64,000 nucleotides of DNA from Hetaerina americana. Lineage: Eukaryota; Arthropoda; Insecta; Odonata; Calopterygidae. Within the stretch, counting starts at the first letter, position 1, and the number at the start of each line of letters is the position of its first letter. Position numbers and translations under genes: made by a program. The notes beneath the pieces were generated by a model. That model was not told where the DNA came from. It ran no database searches and was given only the letters and a program-made list of their open reading frames with translations. The stretch is from assembly GCA_022747635.1 (NCBI GenBank), contig JAKTNV010000012.1, positions 1,625,001 through 1,689,000 on the forward strand, written 5' to 3'. Positions 13,390-24,791 of the stretch are shown here, one piece after another.

Positions 13390-14100
13390 TCATTGGATCT
13401 GTGTCTCCCCCGCGTGGAGACGGATGCAGACGGGCTGCTCGGATTTAGTTGAATGCGGGTATTGAGACGCGTGCACGCCGCGGAACTCTGAGCGTCACGG
13501 GCGAGATAGAGAAAGGAGCTGGCCCCGTACCCTGATGTGTCAGTTTCACACCCCGGAGAGGACTTAGCACGAGGTGGGCTCTACCCTCGCAAATCAAACC
13601 AACCTTCCAGTTTGATTACTGCGTTTGGCAGAGTCCGGATTGTAGCCTGGGACGCCGGTTTGGTGGCCGAGCTGGCTACTCTCCGCTGGGCTCCCGTGCC
13701 ACGACGGCACTCGTCGGGCACCATTCCTCGAGAGTACCTCTCCGTCCCTCTCGCCGCCACGCCTTATCCCGCCGCGCGAGGGATGCGTCCGATGCGCCCC
13801 CTTCTCTCGATCCCCCCTCTCCACGCCCGCCTGGCGTCAACATTCGATTCCGATCGCCCTCCCTGCCAAATCACTGCGCATCCCGGCGTTGCACCACGGG
13901 CCTTCGCTGCGCAATTCTCGGCCGTCTGATCGCCGTTTCGCTCAAGGGGGGGGGGTGAGGGTGTTCGCCGTTGGGGAAAACCACGGCTGGGGCGGAGATT
14001 TGGGTTGGCGGGAAGGTCAGGATTGTTGGGGCGGGGTGTCATCATGGGATTCCTCAATGAATCTGCCCGGGAGGGTGAGGTGGCGAAAGGGGATCGACTC
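13390..14100. other. GC-rich island of unknown role
   Basis: CpG-rich stretch with a G run near 13946. Open frames of 76-136 codons on both strands are of biased composition and not recognised. No convincing exon structure was found. It may be a promoter, an enhancer or an unannotated RNA start. Confidence 0.3.
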
Positions 14101-14851
14101 AGGGTATTCGCAGCATTAAGGGGTTCAAACGAGATCAGATGATAAATGACGCTGGCGGTGCAACAGAGCAACAAATGATATGATAAATGGGGTCTGTCAG
14201 GCGAATGAACGATGAGCCGATTTTCAGTGCCCTGAAGACGTGTGTGCTCTTAAGATCAAACGACAGTTTTTGTGATATTATGTGGCGAGTTTAGTTATTT
14301 CGAGAAGTGACTCAATTTTTTGTCGCGCCCTATGAAACTGAAGCAAAATATATGACAGTCGTATTTTGAGTTGGCCAGCTGTTCACAAATGTATCAGTTT
14401 GTATGAACGTTTTTGAGCGGTTCTTCCGCTTGCATTTTAAGCCCCGAGTTGATTTCACGTCCGGAGCAAAGATTTTGTGTGTCCCAAAGAATGTTTCACC
14501 GACACCTGGGCTTCGTAGACTCATTGGTGAGGTGGTGGCTGCAAACCAAGTCCGGCAAGAGCTTCTTGGAACTTTTCAGGAGCTAATGCATCTCTTCTGC
14601 TGTGGTGGAGCCACTGCCGCGGTTGGAGCCCTGGAGGCGGCTGATTTTTCATTCTCATCCCCACTTTGAGTGCCCCCTGGAGCACTTTTGGAAGTTTAGT
14701 TCTTCATTTAACCACAACGACATTGATTTCTATCAATCTGGGACCAACCCACACCTATTAATACGCTTAAACCATATTTACCGACTAAGCAATTCCACGT
14801 TACTGCTCCTATGCCCCTTGAGAATTTAAGGTGTGCTTTCCACACTTAAGA

Positions 14852-15160
14852 GGACGGGATGGTGCGGTGGCTAACGTACAGGCTTCCCACCGAGAGGGCC
14901 AGGGTTCAAATCCTGGAGCCAACATATATTTTTCAGTGGTATCCCGATCCCTACTTGAGGTTCTTTGTGGAGAGCCCTTAGAGAGAGTGAGTACGCCGTC
15001 CGTCGGATGGGACGTTAAGCTGCGGACCCCTTGGCGCCTTTCGTCAAGAGTAGGCTAATGCCGACGCCGGGTTTCTCTCCACGCTTCATCCTTTCCCATC
15101 TATCCCTAATGGCGCAAATGACCTCGGCTGTCAGTCGCCTCCCCAAAAAAAACTACAACT
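14852..15160 (+). repeat. SINE-A, tRNA-derived, near full length
   Basis: A tRNA-like head with an A box around TGGCTAACGTACAGG and a B box GGTTCAAATCC is followed by a body with 'ttttcagtggtatcccgatc', 'gcggaccccttggcgccttt' and 'gccgacgccgggtttctctc'. It ends in CTCCCC plus an A-rich ACTAC tail. Other copies lie at 24473, 28095 (minus) and 53699 (minus). I see no clear target duplication here. Confidence 0.85.
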
Positions 15161-15639
15161 GCGAGGATGAACCAACTTATATTGTCAATTGAATGATGTT
15201 TAGAATGAATATCTCGTTTGTTGTAATGAAAAAAACAATAATCACTGGTCGTAAGTTAGTAGTCAGCCGCCATCTGGTTTCGTGGTTAGCTTAACGGGCT
15301 TTTGGGGTATTTTAGGATATTATCAAATATCACATAAACTCTCACGTCATGAAATATTAATATTTTTGTTTGACTCACCAACTTGAGTCTTCTATGCACG
15401 GGCGGTAGTGATCATGAAAAGCTCAAAATACTCCTCCGGGGCATACATTATGAAATCAAATAATTCAATCGCCAGTCAGTGGGAAATAGTAATAAGGAGA
15501 ATGAAGGGTCGCGGTTGCTCTGCCCTGGGCACTAGGATGACGTCAGGCACGGTCGTGTCGCAAAGCTCCATAAAAAGTTCTTTTATTGTTTTTCCATATC
15601 CTCCCGCCTTTGCATTATCGACTCTCGATGTGTGCGTTG

Positions 15640-16290
15640 TGTCGGCACCGCCTTTGTCGCCTCCCCTGACCCCTAGAGACGAGGGAGAGGGACACGCGCC
15701 GCGTCTCGGGTCGCGGGCGATCGGCTGTCGCATTGGCAGTAGCCGGCACGTTCTGTCGGAATACATGCGAAAGGAATAGGGCAAAATCACTTCCCATGAA
15801 ATTCGCGGACGAGCGTGAAGGAGAGTGAGTGGGGCGGAGGGTGGTGATGGGTGATAATGAGCAGGCACCATCCGAGGTGGTGGGGCGTGGGCGGCGTCGG
15901 GCATCCCCGTCGGTGGGCCGCCGATTTGAATACAGCTGCCGCGGGAGTGGACCGCCGAGTGCGCGGGTGGACGATGACGCCTCTCCTCTTTCGCCCCCCT
16001 CCACTTAGTCCTCGGTCTTCGCCGCCGCCGGAGATCAGAAGTACTCGTGCGGGCGTTCTCTCGCTTTTCGCTTGTGCGTCGCCGTCGCGCGGAGTTTCCA
16101 CGGCAGCGACTGTAGGAAACAGGGCGGACGGCGATGACCCGTGATGAGGCGTGTGCGTGGCGGAGCGCAACTTAAGCCCCGCATCCCGAGGTGAAAGTGG
16201 AGCAAGCGGAGCAAGCAACTCCTGCCGTGCCTGCGGCGGAGAGCTGCGTCCTCGGAGGCTGCGCCGTCCGTGGCGCCGCACGCTCTCATG
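15640..16290. other. GC-rich island of unknown role
   Basis: CpG-rich stretch with open frames on both strands (minus-strand reading of 164 codons, 15787-16281) that look compositional. An ATG exon with a weak donor (gtgaaa, about 16192) happens to be in phase with NADK but is not persuasive. Nothing else is recognised. Confidence 0.3.
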
Positions 16291-17168
16291 GTGCTTGGAA
16301 ACTTAACGTTGCTCGGGTCAACCTGTAGGCCTAACGGTCCCGGAAATCACTGACGTTTTTAACGATGCATTCTTTGCATTATAAAATAATTAATTAGCTT
16401 GGCATGCTTTGAATGGGTTTTCAATCACCCCATAATCTACGTGGTTTAATACTTTTTCCCGTTTCATTATTTAGTATCGATTGATACGAGTTCGCATTAG
16501 GTATGCCACGGAATCGCACGCAGCGTTGACCAAAATTGGCGATTAAATGCATAAAGGGTGACTATTTATTGAATATCTTTTATGCTTTTGTTGTTTCCTC
16601 GGTTTTTTGTGTGTTTTCGGGACGAAAATATGCATAATACTCGGAGTAGAGCACGGTAAATTCATCAAAACGATACGTTTGATGCGGAGATTAGTTCGTT
16701 GGTTGCGCTCTTGAAACACCCCCCCCCCCCCATGTTACAATATTACCGTAAGCCAATGCGTAAATGAATGGAGTGGTTGGTTTCATGTGTGGTTCCAGTA
16801 CTTCCTTGATAATAATGTAAAAACAACGAGAAAACACATTTGTTCCCAGGCCTTCATGGGCAACAGGATGCTGGTATCAAAATGTCAGGTGATGAGGTCC
16901 GACGCTTTTTAAATGGACTACCGGCGAGCTAGTACTTACTTAAGTGTTAATTCTGTTATTTTAATTCTTTCTTCAAACAAGTTTGATAATATTACAGATG
17001 TTAATAAGATGGTGGATGCTAATGCTTGTACTAAGAAATACTTCATTGAGGATTCTCTTTCGTATGGTGTATTGTTTTTATTTATTATTGGGATTAAGGA
17101 TATTAAATTAATTTCTAAGCCCATTCACATTAATATTCAAGAGCTTGCTCTAATTGAGATCACAGTGC

Positions 17169-17175
<7 letters not shown>

Positions 17176-17226
<51 letters not shown>
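17176..17226. repeat. (TA)n microsatellite
   Basis: About 25 uninterrupted TA units, preceded by a gtg and followed by tgttatatacacacatatat. No recognisable SINE adjoins it, unlike the tracts at 5.4 and 43 kb. Confidence 0.95.
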
Positions 17227-17229
<3 letters not shown>

Positions 17230-19069
17230 ATATACACACATATATACACATACACTATTTTTTGTCATCAAAATCCATTTCTTTAAGATAAGAGTTTAAG
17301 AAGACAGTTGGATAAGGCGTGACGCATATTACTAACTGAAAAGCACGCATTTACAATTTGGTAGCATGCCACTACACTTTCGACTTTTAGTGGACAAATA
17401 GAATTAAAGGGTTCTTCGACATTTAGCCAGTAAATCGGCTTCCATCTTTGTGGTTAATTTGGTACAGGAAAATTTGTCACTGCTGTCAATTAATGATGGT
17501 TGCCGAAATTTGGGATGCCTGTCCACTACCGATAGATTGGTATATTTTACCTCGAACAAAAGATGTCGTCGCATTTTCGACGAATAGGATGTCTACAGGT
17601 AATAAAATCGATATTCCAAATCTTACTGTCCATGAAAATCGTTTTCACTTGGCGGCTTTGGAAGCGTCAAAACTGTCGTGGTGCATGCATCATCCTGAGG
17701 TCACTTCAATGTTAACCGCAAACCTCAGAACCCTTTTTTTCATCGTTTTGGTGCTATTTCAAGGGGATGCCTCACCCCAGGGACGTCCTCGGCTCGCGGT
17801 TCTCTGGCCTTCTTCTCTGACACCCAGTTAATTATTATTCCGAGTCAAGCTTTGATGTTTCTTCCTTAGACGAACCCGCATTTGTTCTCGTGGGCTTAAT
17901 AGAGGACGTTTCGTGCGCGTAGTATGAAAATTCTATGCTTGCGGATAGGTCATTAACATCAAAAGAACCCGCTCACGTCTTAGAAATGCTGGAAGGGGAT
18001 GTGGATTACGCAAGCTAGAGCTGCAGTTTTCCTTTCCTTTGGCTATTAATGCATTTAAACAAAGCCATCTCGAAGAATATAAATTTGGAATTCTTTTGTG
18101 CATATCCAAAATTAGTGAATGTTAATATCGAAAATTGGGTTACAAATCGATTCCTTGTCGAGTGACGTATCCATTTTATGAATATATCCCCGGTAAAATA
18201 TCGAATACGCTGCTATATTCTTGGTCTCTCTGTGGACCCCGTGGAGTAGTGTCATGTCGTTCTCGTCCAGCCGGCCCTGAAGGCCTCGCTTGTTAAGTTG
18301 CTGCGAAGGGAGACTTAACAAGGCCGGTTTGAATTTCAAATTAGATGGAGTGCAGAGACGAGGGTATGGATATTTAATATTATATTTTGACGAGACACCA
18401 GCAAGAGTTGCTCATTAAAAGAACCAGACGCCATCGTACTACGGTAGGATTATGGAAATGAGCATAATGGGTTGACTGTAGACCGGTAGTGGCGCAATTA
18501 ACGATCATTATCGTGAGTGCCAACTTCAATGATTGGTGGTATCGACAGGGATCGCAGTACATCGGGTTCTGTGGCGCAACGCGTGAATCAAAAGAATAGT
18601 GAAAGAATAATGGCTATCCATCGCTCAACCATGATATCAATAGCATGTGTACGTTTTGAAGATCTTAAGTAATTGAGATCTACTACTGAATTCGTAAAGG
18701 AAATATTTTTTATTTTCCTATAGACATAGTTTACGATATGCATGCCATTTGACTCTTATGGAAATGTAGCAGATCTCTCCGCACGCGGACAATATTCGTT
18801 GAAGGGCAGATAATTCAGTGCATGCAAAATTGATTGTAAGAATTTTTGCGCCAATTAAATTATATGCCTTCAAAGTTTTTGTCCCCTACCTTTTAGTAAT
18901 ATGAAATGTGTACAGTGTACATATGCCTGGTGTGGAGTAACCCCCTGCCACACACCCTGATCGCTGCCTCGAAGAGTACCCATAGAAACAAGAAAACGTC
19001 AAAATTCATGTCTCATTGTCTATCAGTTATGTAAAAGAAATAGTGGGACGGTGTTGACATCATCTCGAT

Positions 19070-19331
19070 ATGATAGTCACTCGATCTGAAAACTACTATA
19101 CAGAATGTAATCGTAAATAAATCTTCAAGTGTTCATTTTTGCAAGCAAAGATTCGCAAGGAAAGATTCTCGTATCACTTGGACTATTCATCTTGATTCTT
19201 ATGATAGTTACTCGATCTGAAAACTACTATACAGAGTGTAATCGTAAATAAATCTTCAAGTGTTCATTTTTGCAAGCAAAGATTCGCAAGGAAAGATTCT
19301 CGTATCACTTGGACTATTCATCTTGATTCTT
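19070..19331. repeat. 131-bp tandem duplication, two copies
   Basis: Copy 1 is 19070-19200 and copy 2 is 19201-19331. Both start atgatagt(c/t)actcgatctg and end ttgattcttat. I count two differences over 131 bp (c/t early, and a/g in 'acaga(a/g)tgtaatcg'). No coding is apparent. Confidence 0.95.
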
Positions 19332-20349
19332 ATCGAGCATAATGTGTAATATCATATAATGGACCCTCGATAGTGATATAGGTTTCATCAAGTAATCAGC
19401 CCTATCAGCTCGGTTGTCATGAGAGTGGCGTCGCCGCCACCGATCCTGCTTCGCCGAGGCCCAAGTGTCCGCAATCTCGTGGGCCCGTTGCGTATATCGC
19501 CCTTCCATTCCGCGCGGCCCTCACGCGCGGCGGTCGGGTCCTACCCTTCCGGTGCTATCTCGGTTGACCGAGTTGCTTGACCCAATGTTTCCTCACCTCT
19601 CGCCAGTCTCACCCTATTTAAGGGGACTGCGTTTCCGGAAAAGGTGAGAACTGGCTAATCTGCCAGTGAGCATCGCACGGTCATAGGACGGCGTTTTGCA
19701 AGGCTCCCGGTTGCTTCCTTTTTGCATGGCTCTGGGGGAATATTTTTATATTTTTCTAACGCCGAGCAAGGTCGTTAATTGCGCCCCAGTAGAGTGAAAT
19801 GCCGGAAACGGGGATGCTTCAAGTACTCGCTAACATTTTGGGTTCCGCAAAAGTCCTTCCGGTGTGTTCTGGGGCGGAGAGGAGTCGAATTTCAATTCCC
19901 TGGCTTTATACAGGGAAATTAATAATGCTGTGCAATGTAATAATCCTGTCATTTATGCTGTGATCATCGTGATCAAATACAGACGTCGCCTTTGGCCGAA
20001 TGGCTCTCTTTGGGAAAAGGGAGGCTTCTTAGGAAAGCCCGAGAATCTCCCTCTCATCCGTAGTAGACCTTAAACGTTCGCCAATGCGAAGCGTTAACCC
20101 TCTCCTGTGACCTTCGGAAAACTCTTGCCATCTCAGGAAGAAATTAGCTCGCGCAATTGCCCCGTACTCTCGGGAACCGACTCCCTCCATGATCAATCGA
20201 CTATTCTTCTTCGAAGCTCCCTTCTTAGAAGTCCGCCGCGGATGGCACTCTCCGACTCTCGAAACGATTGCACATTATGAACCTTGCGATTTGATTTTGT
20301 CTCAATCGTATATTCCTTTTTATGATCTCACGTCGCGGCTCGAGAAGTG

Positions 20350-21300
20350 AATTAATTTCTGCCCAAGATGTCGCGTATTTTAATGAATGGTGATGCCTGT
20401 GGCCGACAACGTTTCGTAATCCGATTCCGTGTTCGGATTGCGAAGCGATCCTGTCGTCGCGAAACGGACGAGTTTTTTTGCCGCTTTGCCGGATTGCAGG
20501 ACTGCAAAATGTGCCACATACGTCCCCTTGGTAATTTCAGCGACACGCGGAGGTATTCTGCCGAACTTCATTGCAATCGTCGCCGCCTCCGTCCGAGGCG
20601 CATGCGCGGGAGGGAAGCCGGGTTGCGATGCGATCGCGAGTTCACCGCTCCTCTTGGAAAAGTAACAAAAATTTTCCCACGCCGCTTTAGATTTGATTCA
20701 GGTGCCGTGCCTCCGATCCCTCGCGCCATCTCCTCCACCGCACATGAGTTTGAGGGTGGCTCTTGCTTGGGTTTGCGACGCCCTCCAGACGAGTGGTCAC
20801 AATGCCTCGGGTCGCTCTGGTCGCCGCCTTCAGCGGGTGCCGCCGCAGGGCGTGCGGCAATATCGCGGCGGGGCGACGTGGGCGCATCGTCGTAAAGCGC
20901 AGCGGGAGTGTCGCGCTCGTTGCTTGGCGCTCTCTCGTGCGTCGGAGGACGAGGTGTGTGCCGCGCCGCCGTGAAGATCCCACGTCTCACGAAGACGTCG
21001 ACGCTGCCCATCCGGGGCAACAGCATGACCGATGACCTCATCGCTAGGAATCGCGCGGCGAGGATACTGAGGTGAGAAGGGTTGATGTGTGTCCTCGCGT
21101 CGCGGAGTAATTGAGATCCGTGCCGTGTTCTTTTGAGGTCTCGTGCTATGCGTCGCCGACCGTACCTCCAATCCGTCTGACTTCCATTCGCGTAGTTCCA
21201 CGAGGTCACGCAGGTTAGGGGTCGTGGAGCGTGTGGGAGTGGTTGCCATCACACCTTGAGAAATTCCGTCGGTCTCGTCTCATCCTGTACGACTGAGGGC
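20350..21300. promoter_or_regulatory. CpG-rich island, probable promoter region
   Basis: This stretch has by eye the densest CpG content of the window, against an AT-rich background. Open frames on both strands (up to 213 codons on the minus strand, 20568-21209) are low-complexity Arg/Pro/Ala readings typical of GC-rich non-coding DNA and resemble no family I know. It lies about 9.6 kb before the first certain NADK exon and holds the best candidate first exon. No TATA box is evident. I read it as a promoter or 5' UTR region, possibly of NADK. Confidence 0.45.
21025..21062 (+). CDS. NADK: Candidate NADK first coding exon (upstream option 2)
   Basis: An ATG in the strongest CpG-rich island opens MTDDLIARNRAARILR and is cut by a good donor, CTGAG|gtgaga, in phase 2. 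Joined to the exon at 30877 this gives ...[13 protein letters not shown], with AG|G encoding Arg as in the vertebrate RRTRSL. The frame stays open upstream to about 20896 (it reads KIPRLTKTSTLPIRG before the ATG), and a stop follows immediately if the donor is not used. The helical, basic composition looks protein-like. The evidence is phase, donor strength and island position only; no homology is recognised with confidence. A weak-donor false match elsewhere (16144) shows that phase agreement alone is not decisive. Confidence 0.4.
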
Positions 21301-22324
21301 GTGCCACATTGGTTGTACGGGATGCTGCCTCGTTGTCTACTCGATGTTCATTCGATTCCATGTCTGCACCAAAGCTGCGACGACGCGTGGGTTGATCTCG
21401 TGCAGTCGCGAGTGAATTGACGAATGCTCAATTATTTCCGTCGGAGCGCTGCTTTGTACTTGTACTCTACATATGTATTTTCTCAATTAGGAAGTATTTC
21501 TGGAACCGTTGAAAACAAATATTAAAAAATTCGAACGAATATCATGGGTATGATTTGGCTCTAGGATAAGTCAGTTATCGGTGTGAAATTCTTCCTTTCC
21601 TGTGCATTTTGGCTGACAGTTTTACATCTTTCCGACTCCCCTCACTAAAAGTGAATTACGGTTCGAGGTTGTCTTTGTTATTCCCGTCGATTTAGCGGCT
21701 TGAAATTGAAATTTTTCTCAAATTGCTCTCGTTTTATGTGAATCGTGTCGTTTTAATTTCAGTTATATTAATGTTTTTAAATTTTATTTTAGAAGTCTAC
21801 ATTCTATTGTCAAAATCCACGTTATACTTGCTATCTTGTGTACCTACGTTGGAAGTAACCATAGTCCTTATGGGATTGTGAGTATATTTGTCGTGTTGTC
21901 ATGTGATGACTTTCAACTTCTTCCCACGTTATCAGTTGGCATTGACGTCGAGGACGATAGATATGATGGGAGGGATGATATAAAGACGGGCTGAGTAAAT
22001 AACACGAGTGAGGAAGAGGAACAAACACAGGCAATCTTAAATGGTGAATTTCATTCATTCTTATCGATTGTGTCGAGAAGGGATTACATCTCACCTTTGG
22101 GATAATTTGTCCAATTCACTCCAGTGCTGTTTCATAAATTATGTCTTTTTAGTCTCTCTTATTTGCAATTCTTAATCAGTTTCAATCGGATAGTGAGAAG
22201 AGTACTCAGCGTCTTTATGTGAAATACATTGCGATCGTCGCCGTTTTTAATTACGATAGAGTAAGGGGGTCTTGTTTATTTATAGCGAAAATTGAAACAG
22301 GTGAAATTAGCATTAATACACAGG

Positions 22325-22445
22325 AATGCAGGAATTTCGCAGGGTAAATTTCATCAGCCTTGACCGAATCCGAATATCCTGGATGTATCGCCGAGTACTT
22401 CAGCCAGTTAAGCTAACGAGACATTCTCTACAATATGAATGGACC
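22325..22445 (-). repeat. tRNA-like SINE head (family C), decayed
   Basis: Read on the minus strand it begins CTCGTTAGCTTAACTGGCTGA and continues with a B-box-like GGATTCGGTC. This resembles the heads at 22525 (+), 36300 (-) and 63060 (+), which share CTCGGTAGCTtAAcTGGcT. It is diverged and short. Confidence 0.4.
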
Positions 22446-22524
22446 TTCAAGGTTAAAGGTGTAACGGACGGTTCGGTAATCGTCACAATAGCTTATACTT
22501 CTAAAGCTCGTAGGAATTCACAGT

Positions 22525-22700
22525 TTAAATGGAGACCTCGGTAGCTAAATCGGTTGAAATACTCGGATTAATAGCGAGGAGATTCGAGTTCGAATCCTGG
22601 CCGAGACAAATTCCTGTTACCCTTTTAAATTCATGCATTTCTGTGCACGTTAGATAATGATCCCGTTGAAGTATATTTCGCGGCATATCCCACAGTTCTT
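22525..22700 (+). repeat. tRNA-derived SINE (family C)
   Basis: The head reads GACCTCGGTAGCTAAATCGG, with an A-box-like TAGCTAAATCGG and a perfect B box GAGTTCGAATCC about 45 bp downstream, then TGGCCGAG closing an acceptor-like stem with CTCGG. The body continues AT-rich to about 22700. It could be a tRNA pseudogene; the extra body and related copies favour a SINE. Confidence 0.55.
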
Positions 22701-23946
22701 TGAATTCATTATATTTTATAGCCTTGCGAAAACGTCGCATCCCTTGTTTTATTGCTGCATGTATTTCATAGTTACGTCATTGCATTTTAAGAGTGCATAA
22801 AATGAGGATTAAATGGTCTATGCCATCACGTCCTCTCTACTTATCATTCACAAGGATTTCATTGTCCGATATTTTGTTCACGCACGCAAGCGACAGACGT
22901 CGCGCATGTCTTCCCAAATCGCACTTTTGCTTGTTTCTTCCCCCCTCCATAGATAACATGATTTAAGTGTCTTCGACTATGAGTATACATTAGCGTGAGT
23001 GAGCAGTTAACACAAGCCCCCGCACACCTTTTAAGGCGCAATTCGAATGCGTGGTCAAGGTTGGAAGTTTTGATGTGCGTTTGACTCCTTTCAATGGATT
23101 TCCATGTTAACGGAAACAATGGCCGACTGAAAATCTGAAGTGGCATCGTTCAGCCCTCGGCGGATCAGATTGAAACTCTTAGCGAAATGAAGTTCACGAA
23201 CGCATTGTAAGCGGGTGTTTGCCGCCATTTTGAGGAATTCTTCGGTCGCGAATCGACACATGATAGGTATGCATAGTTCTATGGGTATGGAAACATTGAT
23301 TTTGATTCCTTGCCGGTATATTTGGAACATTTTCTATATTTATGCATGGACATTCTTCATAAATAAGTATGCACGAGCGCCAGCCATTATATGTACTCAT
23401 GTTCAAATCCACATTTTCTTTCTTATACCTCACTCTTCAATTGATATTTTTCAATCAAGAGAGCAAGATATAAAAATACAAGGCATGTAAGTTTTGTGCC
23501 CAAAACAAGTAGTAGGGGGAAAAATGTAGATCATAACACAAATTGCTGAAATTCTTCTGGTGGTGCGTTGTCGTGGTGCAGCTTCCGATTGGCGAAGATC
23601 ACCGTCCTGAAGCGTTGCACTCTTTTTCGCGGCCTTTCGAGGACTTACACGCAAAACGTCCTGTTCACTCTCCGTACCTGAATCACAAACTCTTGTGGAT
23701 AGCACCAATTGAGTCGAAAAAGACGATGAGCAAAGAGAAACTTATTTTCAGGACAGACCTTGTAAGACACGTCAGTGATACTTATTTTTATAAAAGAAAC
23801 ATCCATCAGCCTTGGGAAAATGATACATGTCAAGGTAATTGTAACTCTAAAATAGGGTTTACGTAAGAAGTAGCATGTCAAATTTTTTTAAGAGGTTGAG
23901 CATGGAATCATATTTTTGCTCATTCGGTAACTGGTTGTACAGCTTT

Positions 23947-23995
23947 TATACGCTTATGTAAGTTAGCTATCTATGCTAACTTACACAAGTTTATA
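23947..23995. repeat. Short imperfect inverted repeat (hairpin)
   Basis: Arms 23947-23967 and 23975-23995 pair at 18 of 21 positions around the loop tatctat; the inner 11 bp (tgtaagttagc / gctaacttaca) is perfect. It lies 10 bp before a LINE 3' end. No second copy was noticed. Confidence 0.85.
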
Positions 23996-24004
23996 CGACG
24001 ATGT

Positions 24005-24085
24005 TTTAAATGGGAGAAGGGGCCCTGTGGTCTCAACTTCGCCCAAATAAAGACCTCTATCCATCCATCTCCATCTACGTATTTA
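24005..24085 (+). repeat. LINE 3' end (jockey/CR1-like family)
   Basis: The segment 'ccctgtggtctcaacttcgc' followed by 'ccaaataaagacctc' and a tail of ATCC units matches the 3' end of the 28.6-29.9 kb LINE ('actccatagtctcaatctcg', 'ccccaaaataaagac', TCTA tail). Only the very 3' end was retained, as in 5'-truncated LINE insertions. Confidence 0.65.
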
Positions 24086-24472
24086 TCTCTGCCAAGGGTT
24101 CTGCAGTAATGTTTTAGTTGTAAGTCGTTTCATCTTTCTGTAAGATGATAATGAGCATGAGAATTAGTGTCTACTAAGTGTATGTTCTAACTTATAAAGT
24201 GAATTAATTGAATCATGCATGCACTGAGTTATGGCAAAGATTTTGCTGAGTGAATTGCGAGCTGCAGGATGCATGAGATGTTAAATTTAACGTTACCCTT
24301 TGAAATACGTTTTTTGGTGAAGGAGGCCCTTGTTTATCGATGAGTGAACACCACCCCATTTAATTATGCAATAACCATCTCTACTATGGAGGTGACAATG
24401 ATATCGGGAAAGCGTAATATTGAGACACTGCTTATTGAAGAACTCTCATACACTGTATAGAGGAATGCAATT

Positions 24473-24779
24473 AGGGGTCGGGATGGAGCGGTAGCTTACG
24501 TGCTGGCTTCCACCCATAGGGCTCGGGTTCGAATCCCGCAGGCGGCAGATATTTTTCAGTGGCATCCCGATCCCCACTTGAGGTTCTTCGTGGAGAGCTC
24601 TTTGGATGAGTACGACGTCAGTTGGATTGGACATTCAATTGCGGACCCCTTGGCGCCTTTCGATAAGAGTAGGCTAATACCGACGCCGAGTTTCTCTCCA
24701 CCCTTCATCCTTTCCTATCCATCCCTAAGGGCGCAAATGATCTCAGCTGTCGATCGCCTCCCCTTATGCTACTACTGCT
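24473..24779 (+). repeat. SINE-A insertion with 12-bp target site duplication
   Basis: A complete tRNA-derived SINE-A (A box region GGTAGCTTACGTGCTGG, B box GGTTCGAATCC) is flanked by direct repeats aggaatgcaatt at 24461-24472 and 24780-24791. The 3' tail ends CTCCCCTTATGCTACTACTGCT. This duplication fixes the exact borders and shows insertion by LINE-type retrotransposition machinery. Confidence 0.92.
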
Positions 24780-24791
24780 AGGAATGCAATT

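Larger units (their letters stand above)
16300..20340. other. Mostly unannotated DNA apart from one (TA)n tract and a tandem duplication
   Basis: A long C run lies near 16719-16731. The 127-codon frame at 17448-17831 is not recognised. A sequence similar to 'ccctgatgactgcctcaaga' (see 29940) occurs near 18955. No gene is supported. Confidence 0.5.

Noticed and set aside
16144..16192. A further phase-compatible NADK first exon (MRRVRGGAQLKPRIPR before gtgaaa)
   Set aside because: The donor gtgaaa is weak and the reading is compositional. It is kept only as a warning that phase agreement occurs by chance.
15787..16281. 164-codon minus-strand open frame
   Set aside because: Same reason: a GC-rich island with overlapping frames and no domain.
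20568..21209. 213-codon minus-strand open frame, the longest in the window
   Set aside because: It lies in CpG-rich DNA that is open in several frames on both strands; the Arg/Pro/Ala-rich reading has no recognisable domain.
22525..22605. A functional tRNA gene
   Set aside because: Stem pairing is imperfect and related tRNA-like heads are dispersed in the window; a SINE is more likely.
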